Shown here in pieces: positions 1 to 10,297 of a stretch of 64,000 nucleotides of DNA. Under the pieces are notes generated by a model. It searched no databases, was not told the DNA's origin, and was given only the letters and a program-made list of their open reading frames with translations. Source of the DNA: Malaya genurostris (lineage: Eukaryota > Arthropoda > Insecta > Diptera > Culicidae); the NCBI RefSeq assembly GCF_030247185.1, contig NC_080570.1, forward strand, positions 76,499,132 through 76,563,131, read 5' to 3'. Positions within the stretch are counted from its first letter, which is position 1, and every line of letters starts with the position of its first letter. Made by a program: the position numbers and the translations under genes.

Positions 1-2
1 AA

Positions 3-299
3 GGTGTGTGTCGAAGTTTTAATTCCCATTTCGATGATCTATTGAAATTAGGTCCGGTAGGAGTAAAGGCCGATCTAATAGAGATTATAGAAGCCCGTTC
101 TGAATTTCATAAAATTGAACGAGCAGAATCTATTGAAAATACTGAAGAAAAATGCATATTGTTTGAATGTGAAAAATATATAATGGATGTAATGTGTATT
201 ACATGTGCATTAAAAATTACAGATAAATATATAAACATGCTTATAGGATGTAAGTTAGCCAACATGAACTGTGACAATAGACATCAGTTGAAACGATAA
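3..299 (+). CDS. Possible C-terminal exon of an unrecognised gene, cut by the window edge
   Basis: An open frame runs from the window edge to a TAA at 297-299, about 98 codons. The first apparent start is a GTG at base 6, so the true start lies outside the window or upstream of a splice site. The C-terminal half is rich in Cys and charged residues, with Cys in CILFEC, MCITC, GCKL and NCDN contexts. I do not recognise a family. A run of overlapping AATAAA signals lies about 200 bp after the stop, as expected for a 3' untranslated region. The frame uses codons evenly and looks more protein-like than the surrounding AT-rich DNA. It could instead be a transposon remnant. Confidence 0.4.
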   Translation, partial: GVCRSFNSHFDDLLKLGPVGVKADLIEIIEARSEFHKIERAESIENTEEKCILFECEKYIMDVMCITCALKITDKYINMLIGCKLANMNCDNRHQLKR

Positions 300-497
300 T
301 CTGATTTAAAACCAAAATTGATGTAAAAATCCATTAAAATTAATTTAGCTTTTCATTGAACAATACTGTATATTTACAAACCGCTTAGTTTTGTAATGTA
401 ACCTTCCATTCAATTGCCTGCTCCAAATATGTGCATGAAAATAAATGTAAATTCACAAAATATTTTTATCTGTGTAGTATATATTTTTATATGAAAC

Positions 498-512
498 AAT
501 AAATAAATAAAA
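498..512 (+). terminator. Candidate poly(A) signal cluster (overlapping AATAAA)
   Basis: Three overlapping AATAAA hexamers lie 200 bp downstream of the stop codon at 299, a usual distance for an insect 3' UTR. It is assigned to the left-edge open frame by position only. Confidence 0.4.
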
Positions 513-1640
513 GTATGAGTTTTGATTTTTTATTTTATTCTGATCATGACCATACAAGTATGAACAATATTTTTACTTTTATGGAGCCACTTCTCATCAC
601 AACAGTCCACTTTGAGATTTATTTTTAAATCAAATAATGGCGTTCAGAAACGGTACAAAACAATCGAAGTCTAATTGTGTTTGTATGCAGGTATGAAACA
701 AAGGAGTCAATATTTTTTAAAGAATCTGTTATTACTTTTCTGATAAGAGTCTGTTATTATTATTTAACCCAGGTTAAAAAAATCAATTTGAGCAGAATAT
801 TTAGAAATTTTCAATTAAAAATAGTGTTCATCCAAGCTAGATTGACGTATCAAGAGTAGATGATAAGTATTAGAACATTCATTAACAATGTTTACAAAAG
901 ACAATTTCTTTTTTAGATATTTTAAGGTCCTGGGATTTTGATCGAATTCCGGATGAAGAAAAACATTTAATGGTAATAGAAGCAATGAATCTCACACACT
1001 TTTCTTTCCTGATAGCAGACACATATTAATTGTTCTAAAATCAATCCATATAAACTTGAAGGATATTTATTGTAACATGCTTAGTAGACGTTCATCAGCA
1101 CTAACAAAAGACATCACGAGATCGATATTAATTCTTGATAATGCGTTTTTTTTGGAATCACTCTGTCCAATTCAAACACGATTATTAAAAGTAGGTTTAC
1201 AAATATTGTTTTATTTTGGTTGAACCACTCATTTACAGCTACAACGAAACCTATAAAAAAGTTTAAGTTTATGCTGGACATACGGCGTATATCTCACAAG
1301 CACTTTTTTCATCATAAAGTGCATCTGATGCAATCTGTAAAATTTATTGTAAAACAAAATATAACCCTTTGACGATCGACATGATAATACTGAAAAACAA
1401 ACCAAACGATTTTGATGCAGTAGTTAAAAACATAAACATTGTCACTCACACTCTTTGTGATTGAGTTACTTTCGCGCTCGCTAATGTGACAGTTTTCTCA
1501 TGTGCGTGCGTGTAGTTTCGATGCGAACTCGTTAGGGGGTGTCATGTTGCAAAAAAGTATGTTGGCAATAATTTGTACGTAAAATCGGAAAGCTGGCTAT
1601 CTTGGTAATAAGAAGTCTTTGTATATAGGCACCGAAAAAC
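513..1640. other. AT-rich stretch, no supported gene
   Basis: No long open frame, repeat match or RNA gene was seen. One exon-like segment (917-972) has a pyrimidine tract plus AG before it and GTAATA after it. It is open in one frame for 18 codons, but nothing else supports it. Confidence 0.4.
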
Positions 1641-3250
1641 GATGTTTGACGTCAATCCGAAATCTAAAATGGCAACTTCCGGATATTTGTTTTTTCTTGA
1701 AAATCCTAACAATATGGTTATGTTTGGAACGGATTTATTGAATACGTGCAATGTTTGGAGTCGTTCTGAAATCCAAGATGGCGGCTTTCAATTTATTGGT
1801 ATTTCTTGAAAATCCTTACAATATGAGTAAGGGTTTTCAAGAAGTGTCGCTATATCGGAAATCACCATATTGAATTTTGAAACAACTTTGGTTTATTGCA
1901 TCTAATCATCAAATCCGTTCCAAAAATATCCCCATTATAACAGTTTTCAAAGAATATCTATTAGCCAGAAATCGCCATCTTGGATTTCAAAACGACCACG
2001 ATAATAATTTGCCGGCTCTAACTAATCAAATCCGTTTGGGGCTGTCCATAAAAGACGTCACGCCGCGGAGCGAGGAGCAAGTAAATTAGCGAAATTAATA
2101 AAATTTGCCTAATATGAGTAAAAAAGAAAAAGATGCCTTCAAGAGGTTTAACTTAAGTTATGCACTGACAATTTTTTCAGTAATTTGATTTTCTAGTATT
2201 GATAATAGTATATCATAAGAATATTCAATTATACTCCATTTGGAACAGGGCGGGAGATCAACGATTTCAGACGTAGATCATGTCATGTCTTATTTTGATC
2301 ATATGTGAATTTCCTCCACCAACATCAAAGCTTATCGAATCATCCAATGATTGAACTTACATAAATCAAGAATCATTTTAGCTCAAAATCATTACCCATT
2401 GTGTGACGGAAGATCAGTACCGATATTGATCGATGTGATTTAAAATTCACTGATCAACTGATCATGAAAAGATTCTCCGGCAGTGATCTCGTTTTGATGA
2501 GGTTTTGGTCTTTATTTTCTCAGCCCTGTATGCTACACTAAGGAAATATTATTCTTTACCTAAAACAATAATATATCCGTGTACCCATAGGAGGAATAAA
2601 ACAGATGATTTAAATGTTTCATCAATTCCAACCAAATACTTTTGTTAATTTATATAATTGATATTAATAAAATAATTCCGATGATTTTGTAGTTTTAGGG
2701 ATATTTTTTAATTTAATAACAGCATGTAATAAATCGATTTTTCCCTCATATTTGTATGATTTGTCATACATATTGAGTGGGTATTGAGATTAATTTTATT
2801 TATTTTGAATTCGTGACATGTGACATACAGGGGGTGGGGGGTCTTTGCTTCTGTGACAATTTGTGACAAAGGGGGGATGGGGAGTCAAAAATCGTCAAAA
2901 AAAGCGTGACGTCTTTTATGGACAGCCCCTTTCGATAATACCCATGTTGTAAGGGTTTTCAAGGAGTGTCACTGAACCAAAAGTCGCCATATTGGATTTC
3001 AGAAAGAAACTCAAATATCGTTTTCTGATATCTAATCATTATATCCGTTCCGAAAAATATCCAATCAGTTCCGAAAATACCCAGACTCAAGGAATGTCAA
3101 TAAATCGGTGGTCGCTATCTTAGATTTCGAACACACCAAATCCGTTCGTAAAAAGTCCATATTGTGTTTTGAAGGAATATCAATAAATCGGAAGTCGCCA
3201 TCTTGGATTTCCAAGATACTTCAAATATGATTTTTCGGAATTTACTCTTT
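1640..3250. repeat. Degenerate mosquito repeat (AAATCCAAGATGGCG family) in inverted arrangement, split by a MITE
   Basis: Units share the motifs AAATCCAAGATGGCGG, TTCCTTGAAAACCCTTACAA and ATCCGTTCCGAAAATATCC. From 1640 to about 1830 they read in one direction. From about 1830 to 2037 and 2933 to 3250 they read in the opposite one, so the two orientations meet head to head near 1825-1830. The 892-bp element at 2038-2929 interrupts the second orientation. Further copies lie at 43880-44090 and 44340-44440. The period is roughly 100-130 bp and the copies are strongly diverged. No coding capacity was seen. Confidence 0.65.
2038..2929. mobile_element. 892-bp MITE with 26-bp perfect TIRs and 3-bp TTT target duplication
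   Basis: The left end (2038-2063) starts GGGGCTGTCCATAAAAGACG. Its exact reverse complement forms 2904-2929, giving 26-bp perfect TIRs. The element is flanked by TTT at 2035-2037 and 2930-2932, and removing it rejoins the interrupted host repeat (ATCCGTTT then CGATAATACCC). The inside is non-coding, with a G-rich patch near the right end (about 2830-2880). The TIR sequence and 3-bp TSD resemble the m3bp-type MITEs described in Aedes. The superfamily is not assigned. Confidence 0.85.
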
Positions 3251-5239
3251 AAGGAGCTGAGATAAATAGGCGTACTAAAAACAATCGTGGTTGTTTGAAC
3301 TCGTTACGATTGTAGTTCAGATCTATGTTTATTCGATTTGGTTTCTTATATGAAGCATCGCTCAGTGATTTCAAGTTATTGAAAAAATCTTTATTATTCA
3401 TCACTGCAGAATCTTTTCTCAGCTTTTACTTGTTTGGTTAGGTTTAGCAAATCGTCAATCGGATTTATAATCCTGCTTCGTTATGTGCGCAAATTTCAAT
3501 CACCTACATAGCTTTATGAATCAAGTCCCAAGTCTTCAGTGTTACTCAAAATACAGAAAAAAAACATTGACTCTTCCTTGAAGTGATTGGACAAACGGGC
3601 GGATCATCTCAATAATTGCTATTCGATTCGCTAGCTTTACCTAGATCATTTCGTTTACAAGTTATCCAACAATCTTAAAAAAGAACACTTTAACGATGCT
3701 CTCTTCGAATGTTGGTTTTACAACATTCATTTAGCGCCAATTCTCTAAAATCTCTACGTTATCTAACCGAGCCTTAAGTTTTCTTCTTCATTTGATTTGA
3801 CTATTTTGACATTCAATTGAGTCGTGGTAAATGAGCAGTTTATGGGAAACCAGAATGTGTTAAAATCGCTGGCAAACATAATAGTTTTCTTTTTGTACCA
3901 TCTCAGAGTGACAATTAACAGACAAGCTAGGCTATATAATAGCAAATCCGAAAATATGTGCATCCATTTTCCTTGCTTCGTCCAATTCGAAGCAAACCCG
4001 CTTACATAACCACACCATTACTGAATGCTTAACCTATTCGTCTCTGGTTGTCTTCATAGCACCATCCGCTTTCGCTCGGATACAGCACTTTGCGGCTACG
4101 GTCCCAACATTCGCCAAGAAAATGGATTCAACAGTGGTTTTCACGGTGTCTTGAAAATGCCTGGTTTTTCACGTTGTTTATTATTTCAAGTGTGCTGTTT
4201 ATCAAAATATGCTCAGGAAATGTGTTTCAAATTGGGTTTACAATTACAGTTCCCCTCGATGTCTGTTCAGTTTGTCTTTGTTATTGCAATGGTGGAACAC
4301 GATGCCAAGTGGGGCAAATGTTCGGCAGAGTGGCAGACCATGCACGAATTTCCCATTCGATTCCCAACCCGACACCGCAACGACCGGTAGCTGAAGACAG
4401 CGGAAAGAACCACTTCTCGGTGCCGTTTGGTGGAAATCTTTTGTATCATATTATCTTTGTTCCCTCACACATACGACGCTTAAATGCGAGTGAGTAGAAT
4501 TTATTACTTTTCATAAACTGTGCCATCAATTCACATATCACACGCATTCGCATTTCTGATGAGGATTTTATTCTCGGTGCGTGGAAGGCACATTAGGCTT
4601 CATGGCAAGGTGCTCTTCACCAAGGGCTTTTGTAAGTAAATTTATGGCTTTTCGCCGTGTTAAAAACCCATCACAGCCGTTCCGATTGACATTGTAATTT
4701 GGTCGTTGAGAGCTGTTCCCAGTAGCAATTGTGTTATACGGGACAGACATGCGACATTTTGTGAAGGACATACTTTTTCCAGTAGATTTTTTTACGCGAT
4801 CAATCAAGATAGATTGATTTCGATTGAAGCAGTGTCATTTTGCGAAGGGATTTTTACTAATGATTTTTGCATGCAACCACGAAACGTTAAGGAATAAAGT
4901 AGTTCGTTACATTTTATTGAACAATTTTTGAACCATGCACCAATAAAAAAACCTCTTTTATCTTTGCTTTCATTCAAGTGTTGCTAGCGTATGATGAAAT
5001 GGGATGGAAAAAAATCCGACAGGTTTCAATGAATCACAATCCAAGCATTAAGAAAGCAATTCAAAACACGAAACATAGTCGAATTCTAATGCAGGTAGGG
5101 TTAAATGGATTTGGCAGTTAGTAGATATTGATTTTGTGATTGATATCTAAAAGATACCCATGTATTGATATATGTGTTACGAGAAATTTACTTATATTAT
5201 GTACTTATAAGTATATCCCTACCTTCTCTTTGTTAATTA
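3251..5239. other. Unassigned stretch, no supported gene
   Basis: A 135-codon open frame at 4090-4497 (+) contains a hydrophobic run near residues 25-45 and a Cys-rich patch, but overlaps other open frames and matches no family I can name. A tRNA B-box-like string (TTCGATTCCCAACCC) occurs near 4357, so part of 4290-4390 may be an old SINE. Nothing else was recognised. Confidence 0.35.
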
Positions 5240-5885
5240 CGCATGACGTTAGGTGCCAACTCTGGACTATACGGCGGGTGGCCCATCAATTCGACGTTTT
5301 GGGTGGTATACCAATGGTGGTGACGGTCTTACTATTCTCTAAAGTAACGGTTGCGATATTTCCGTTTATACAGAAAAGACAAGCCGCCATTTTATTTGGA
5401 GTGCTTCGAACGTGAACAACTTTTGTTTAGTTTTCCTTATAACATCCATACAGTCGACTGCTGTTTAGTTTCGGGCTCATATGAGTGAATACATGTTTCG
5501 TCACATGTGGAGAAGTTATACAATAATTTTATGTCAAATTAGGTGTGGTCCAACGAGAACAAATTTTTTCCACGACTAAATGTTCATGCAAAAAAAAACA
5601 TGTAAGCACCAAGACTGCCTCCATTTCACGGTACGTTACATGGCGATGTTTCATTATCATATTTTTCACAGCATCAATGTTTTCGTATGACCTTCTTTGA
5701 GTTTATCGGAAAGCGAAATACGACCACGATTGAACTGGTTGTACCAGTTTTTACAGTCGCATAAGATAGTGCTACACTCCCAAAAGTCGATCTAAGTTGA
5801 TTGAAACACTTTTGTCTTGATAATCCACGACGAAAATCGTAATAAATCATAGCACGAAAATGTTCACGATTCCATTCCATTTTAT
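5240..5885 (-). pseudogene. Decayed mariner transposase, minus strand
   Basis: Reading right to left from an ATG at about 5880, the sequence begins MEWNREHFRAMIYYDF, the typical N-terminal helix-turn-helix region of an insect mariner transposase. A WYNQFNRGRIS-like segment follows in a shifted frame, then HRHVTYREME. Further left come GNIATVTLENSKTVTT and, in another frame, a HPPYSPELAP block that is the usual context of the third catalytic Asp. Large central deletions and several frameshifts remove the first two catalytic Asp regions. Total length is about 0.64 kb against about 1.3 kb for an intact mariner. No TIRs were identified. It is non-functional. Confidence 0.75.
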
Positions 5886-5937
5886 TGCTGAGGTAAAATT
5901 TTTAACTTACTGTAAACAAAACAAAAAGCGCTCAAAA

Positions 5938-6073
5938 GGGGACGGGTATAGTGTGATGGGTAAGTCGATGCCTTTCACGCAGCCCGCCTGGGTTCGATTC
6001 CCAACCCCGCACATAGGGTCAGAAAGTTTTTCTGGCCCGAAGAGGCGAATGACCTTAAGGTTAAAACCTCTAT
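5938..6073 (+). mobile_element. tRNA-derived SINE, family A, with long target duplication
   Basis: The head starts GGGGACGGGTATAGTGTGAT. It carries a box A-like segment and a clear box B (GGTTCGATTCCC), then a short body ending CTTAAGGTTAAAACCTCTA. Flanks repeat a segment of about 23 bp (5914-5937 and from 6074, core CAAAACAAAAAGCGCTC, with two extra A on the right), typical of LINE-driven insertion. A second, reverse-oriented copy with its own TSD lies at 41153-41317. The box A/B spacing suggests transcription by RNA polymerase III. Confidence 0.85.
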
Positions 6074-6098
6074 AAACAAAACAAAAAAAGCGCTCAAA

Positions 6099-7002
6099 CG
6101 ACTGAATGTTCTGAAGATGGCAATGATTAAAAATATCAAACTGTATGATGGAAACGTCCAATCCATCGAGTAACACTTAGTGTTACTAAGGCTAAATACA
6201 TAAGGAACAACCTACGTACTAAAACCGAGGTAAGTTTCCTTTCCTTACTCCCAGTTAACAGATTCGAATCTTACAAAAGTATGTATTCTACTTTTGGAAT
6301 GATCTATTTCAGCTGTTTTTCAAAGAAGAACGAATCTTACAAAAGTAAACAAATCGAGTTTCTCTCTCCTACCAATAAATGCTTCAAAATCCTACAATTT
6401 TGTCTAAAAACTCGGATTCTGCAAAAATCTCATTCTTAGTAATACAAAGAACTATAAAGGGCGAAACTGTCATTCCATTTTTTTACGTAAGTTTCACCCT
6501 CCGTGTTCCATGACAACAAACGGGGCGATACTTCAATTGCTAGTAAGGAAGGGCGCAACTTTTTTTTCTTTATGTCAGATGGTTTCCAAACCTTTTACCA
6601 CTGGAAATAGTAAATGAGACGATAAAATTACTCGCAGATTTGTCTTAGTCGCGAAAACCAGCCAATTTCATGGAAAATGCGCAAGGGCGTATCTTTATAA
6701 TTCACACAGGAAGCATAAAAGTAAACAAATCGAGAAAGGGTGAAACTCTTTCTATGTTGATTTATTCAGTGGATGTAGAGAGAAAGTGGTAAAATTTGCA
6801 TGCCTTTTGAAAATAAACTATCAATTCATCGACTAATCATAAATTGATCTGAGAATATACGATAAATTTCTTTTCAAGTACGGGTCAATGTTTTTCTTAG
6901 GCTTGCTGTACTCGGGTAGCCTTTAGAGTAGTTTTTGGCTTTACACAATCTACTGGGACATGTCGATTGAAACATCTTTTTGCAGCATATGCACGTGAGA
7001 TA
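6099..7002. other. No gene seen
   Basis: AT-rich sequence without a long open frame. The phrase AGTAAACAAATCGAG occurs twice (near 6343 and 6719), suggesting an old duplicated or repeated segment. Nothing else was recognised. Confidence 0.4.
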
Positions 7003-7910
7003 ACAGATCGGCTGAAAAGTTCGTATCGTTTCTATGAGAGGGCGCCACTAGAATTAAATCCATACCATTTTCAGTTAGTACCAACCTTCAAAAGATACGT
7101 GTATAAATTTGACAGCTGTCTGATTATTAGTTTGTGAGATATTGCATTTTGAGTGAAGCTACTTTTGTTATTGTGAAAAAAATGGAAAAAAGGAATTTCG
7201 TGTGTTGATGAAACACTACTTTTTGATGAAAAAAAGTGCCGCCGATACCTAAAAATGACTTGATGAGTGTTATCCAGACTCTGCATCGGGCGAAGCAACA
7301 ATTCGTAAGTGGTTTGCAAAATTTCGTACTGGTCATATGAGCACCGAAGACGATGAACGCAGTGGACGTCCAAAAGAGGCTGTTACCGATGAAAACGTGA
7401 AAAAAATCCACAAAATGATTTTCAATGACCGTAAAGTGAAGTTGATCGATATAGCTGACACCCTAAAGATATCAAAGGAACGTGTTGGACATATTATTCA
7501 CGAATATTTGGATATGAGAAAGCTTTGTGCAAAATGGGTGCCGCGTGAGCTCACAATCATAATGTCACAAGTCGATGAAAACCATGCTGAAATTGAACGA
7601 ATTGGGCTTCGAATTGCTCCCTCATCCACCGTATTCTCCAGATTTGGCCCCCAGTGACTTTTTCCTGTTCTCAGACCTCAAGAGAATGCTCGCTGGTAAA
7701 AAATTTAGAAGCAATGAAGAGGTAATCGCTGAAACTGAGGCCTATTTTGAGGCAAAGGACAAATCGTACTTCAAAATGGTATCGAAAAGTTGGAAGATCG
7801 CTATAATCGCTGTTTTGCCTCTGATGGCAATTATGTTGAATAATAAAAACGAATTTTGGCAAAAAAATGTGTGTTTCTATTAAGCGATACGAACTTTTCA
7901 GCCGAACTGT
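7003..7910 (+). mobile_element. Internally deleted mariner with both TIRs
   Basis: Both ends carry the TIR ACAGWTCGGCTGAAAAGTTC, extending through GTATCG (7003-7028 and the reverse complement to 7910), flanked by TA at 7001-7002 and 7911-7912, the Tc1/mariner target. The inside encodes a broken transposase. An ATG near 7182 is followed by a frameshift and stop. A good N-terminal domain (MSTEDDERSGRPKEA to KWVPRELT) starts at 7337. Then the frame jumps to ELGFELLPHPPYSPDLAPSD, which holds the third catalytic Asp. Roughly 0.4 kb of the centre is missing, including the first two catalytic Asp. The C-terminus is frameshifted. The element is non-autonomous but still bounded by apparently good ends. 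Confidence 0.92.
7337..7883 (+). pseudogene. Mariner transposase remnant (N- and C-terminal parts fused by deletion)
   Basis: This is the coding remnant of the 7003-7910 mariner. 7337-7557 gives the second half of the DNA-binding region, including the ERVGHIIHEYLDMRKLC helix and WVPREL linker. From about 7575, in another frame, come MKTMLKLNELGF and PPYSPDLAPSDFFLF with the last catalytic Asp, then DLKRMLAGKKF. After about 7780 the frame is lost again, and the normal ending is readable in a different frame to a TAA near 7843. Without catalytic Asp 1 and 2 it cannot be an active transposase. Confidence 0.9.
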
Positions 7911-8081
7911 TAAATAAGCAGATATTTCAAGTACCTATTAATAACATGATAAAAATAACAGAAAATAAATAAAATCATCCTGTCAAATATTTCCTAAATT
8001 GATTGAAAATATTGCATATACTTATTCTTCCAAACAGCGCTTGAGGAATACTTCAATATGCCTCAAAAACGGAAAATACGT
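7782..8081. repeat. ~300-bp local direct duplication, first copy (second copy 8218-8516)
   Basis: The segment from TCGAAAAGTTGGAAGATCGC to GGAAAATACGT is repeated at 8218-8516, nearly identical (one C/T change near 7980/8416 and a 1-base indel). It spans the last 129 bp of the mariner, including its 3' TIR, plus 170 bp of flank. So the duplication copied DNA after the mariner had inserted. 136 bp of other sequence lies between the copies. Confidence 0.9.
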
Positions 8082-8217
8082 TTCGCATGAATGATATTCA
8101 CTCGTTTCTACTGTAGAAATCAAATGCATTTTTTTGCTCCGACATAGCACTTTATTCGAACATTTAGCACCTGTGAAATAAGCTACAATTAGCAAACTCT
8201 TAATTTTCGACAAATTT

Positions 8218-8516
8218 CGAAAAGTTGGAAGATCGCTATAATCGCTGTTTTGCCTCTGATGGCAATTATGTTGAATAATAAAAACGAATTTTGGCAAAAA
8301 AATGTGTGTTTCTATTAAGCGATACGAACTTTTCAGCCGAACTGTTAAATAAGCAGATATTTCAAGTACCTATTAATAACATGATAAAAATAACAGAAAA
8401 TAAATAAAATCATCTTGTCAAATATTTCCTAAATTGATTGAAAATATTGCATATACTTATTCTTCCAAACAGCGCTTGAGGAATACTTCAATATGCCTCA
8501 AAAACGGAAAATACGT
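8218..8516. repeat. Second copy of the ~300-bp duplication, with an orphan mariner 3' TIR
   Basis: Copy of 7782-8081. It ends at ATACGT and is followed at once by a further 18-bp echo (ATGCCTCAAAAACGGAAA), so a short tandem step occurred at the junction as well. The mariner TIR here (to about 8346) has no partner. Confidence 0.9.
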
Positions 8517-8937
8517 ATGCCTCAAAAACGGAAATTTTCGGTACATAAATTTCGGATGTTGAAACATTCGCTCAGAAATACAATGAGTTTTAATGGGGTC
8601 GAGAACGAAGACATTAGAACTCATACTAACATTCATCCCTCTTCTTCGACTCTTGTAAAGTGTGCAGTACGGTATCTAGGACACACAGATAAATATATTG
8701 CAAAAATTAAAAAAGTTTGAGTAAGTCTATTAATATAGTGTCATTAACAATTCTAATTCGATTCAACCAATGTTTTTCTGCGACAACTAAAATTTAAGAC
8801 AACCATACTCTAATTTGAAACAAGAAAATTTTGCTTGAATCAGTAATGTATCGGTTTAAAACATAAATTGCGGTTTAAAATAACATTTTTTTAGTTTGAA
8901 GGGTAACTAATCGTTTTGCTATTATACATGGAAGCAT

Positions 8938-9080
8938 GATTTGCCAATCCCAGTTGGTAGTTCAGAGCATAGGGTACAGTGCTTACAAGCCTGTTATCGT
9001 TTGTTCAAGCCCCGACCTAGGAAGATAAGTAACCAAAGAATCAGTTGCGGACGAATTCCACAAAAGGAATGTTAGACTTT
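8938..9080 (+). mobile_element. Degenerate tRNA-SINE, family B (duplicated at 11615-11757)
   Basis: Contains CCAGTTGGTAGTTCAGAGCA, GCTTACAAGCCTGTTATCG and a box B-like GTTCAAGCCCCGACC, then the family body (GAATCAGTTGCGGA, AATTCCACAAAAGGAATG, CTTTGG). Similar order and spacing are seen in the better copies at 29682-29887 and 63211-63427. It is more diverged than these. No TSD was recognised. Confidence 0.65.
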
Positions 9081-9500
9081 GGATTCAAATTCTGGAATTA
9101 TTATATCAACGTCGATGTTGAAACATTTGAAAAAATCGTCACAGATTTTTCACGGGTAATCGCGAAGTACTTCCGTTTTGAATCAACCCGAAATTAAAAT
9201 TTAGCGGATCTGTAATTCTGTTTCCGTCCAGCAGCGCGGATGTTCCTGCAATATTACTGTTCCTAGTCTATGATGATAATTCTCCTCCACTTCTCCGTTT
9301 GACAAATAATTGTCCATAATCCAACATGCAATAAAAACCGAACTGTAAACCAATTTATATTTATATCAATTCAGTAAAATTGTGAACCTGATATGTTGCA
9401 CACCACCTCGAAGTTGCCATCGGTGCTTGAAATACACAAGTTCGCACACTCGGCGATCAAAAGACTTTTTAAAAATTGAACTCATCTTCCACTGCTACTA
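9081..9500. other. Unassigned DNA between SINE and RTE 3' end (also 11758-12177)
   Basis: No open frame or repeat match was recognised. It is present twice because of the tandem duplication. Confidence 0.4.
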
Positions 9501-9853
9501 TCTACCTAACAGCTATAGGCCTGGGGTATCCTTTGCTGTATCAAGCATACTTCTCCACATAACTCGGTCCATGGCTGCTCGTCGTCAGCCACACAAGGCA
9601 CGGATGCTTCTGAGATCACCCTCCACTTGATCGATCCACCTTGCTCGCTGCGCTCCTCTTCTTCTTGTACCAGTCGGATTAGATTCAAGAACCATTTTCA
9701 CTGGGCGGTCGTCCGATATCCTTATGACATGCCCAGCCCATCGTAGACGTCCGATTTTAGCTGTCCGTACGATGGGTGGTACTCCTAACAGCTGTTGCAA
9801 TTCGTGATTCATACGCCGTCTCCACGTTCCGTCTTCCATCTGCACTCCGCCAT
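9501..9853 (-). pseudogene. 3' end of an RTE-like LINE, ORF2 C-terminus (first duplicate; second at 12178-12530)
   Basis: The minus strand encodes GGVQMEDGTWRRRMNHEL, then KIGRLRWAGHVIRISDDRPV and a basic RRRGAQRARWIDQVEGDL segment. This is the usual C-terminal tail of RTE/craniofacial-development-like LINE ORF2 proteins. The same segment follows the reverse transcriptase region in the copy at 53.7-57.0 kb, which fixes its identity. It ends with a short GGTA/GATA-type tail near 9501. On the right it is broken exactly where the LOA LINE 3' tail begins (9854). Confidence 0.8.
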
Positions 9854-10038
9854 CAGAATCAGGAATCAGAACAAATTGGCTCAAATGGCACGTTCCCCAT
9901 GATATTTGGAGATTTGTGCCTTGCCATCAATTTGTTTTTAGCATCATTTTCCCGATATATAAGAGGGAAGGATTGAAAGGAAATGGTAAGGGTTGGACTA
10001 GGAGGATGGGAAAAATTGACGACACAAAAACACATAAA

Positions 10039-10231
10039 AGCAGAAGTAAATTCTGCACCCCTAAGGGATGCCGAACAATCTGCTGAGGATCACATTTAGT
10101 GAAAGCAGAAGGAAATTCTGAACCTCTACGAGGTCCCGAACAGTCTGCTCCCGGAAGAATGCAGAACGACTCGCAGTATGTACGAGCAGAAGTAAATTCG
10201 GTACCCCCCAAAGGATGCCAAACAATCTGCT
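10039..10231 (-). repeat. Three 46-47-bp units with self-complementary ends in the LOA 3' UTR (also 12716-12908, and 21378-21637)
   Basis: Units at 10039-10084, 10104-10149 and 10185-10231 each begin AGCAGAAG and end CNRTCTGCT, so every unit starts and ends with the inverted pair AGCAGA/TCTGCT and could fold into a hairpin. The inner parts are similar (AAATTCNG, then GATGCC or GGTCCC, GAACA). They lie between the RNase H stop and the tail. They could be the RNA structure recognised by the element's own reverse transcriptase. Confidence 0.75.
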
Positions 10232-10297
10232 AAACCCTATTCAAGGTGAATACAGAAGGGATTCATTCACTCCAGGAAGAACGATGAACCCTTCTGA

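Noticed and set aside
4090..4497. 135-codon open frame with a possible membrane segment
   Set aside because: I considered an ion-channel or receptor exon, but found no family motif, no splice sites that fit, and overlapping open frames of similar length.
10039..10231. CRISPR-like repeat/spacer pattern
   Set aside because: The genome is eukaryotic, the units are diverged and lie in a LINE 3' UTR.
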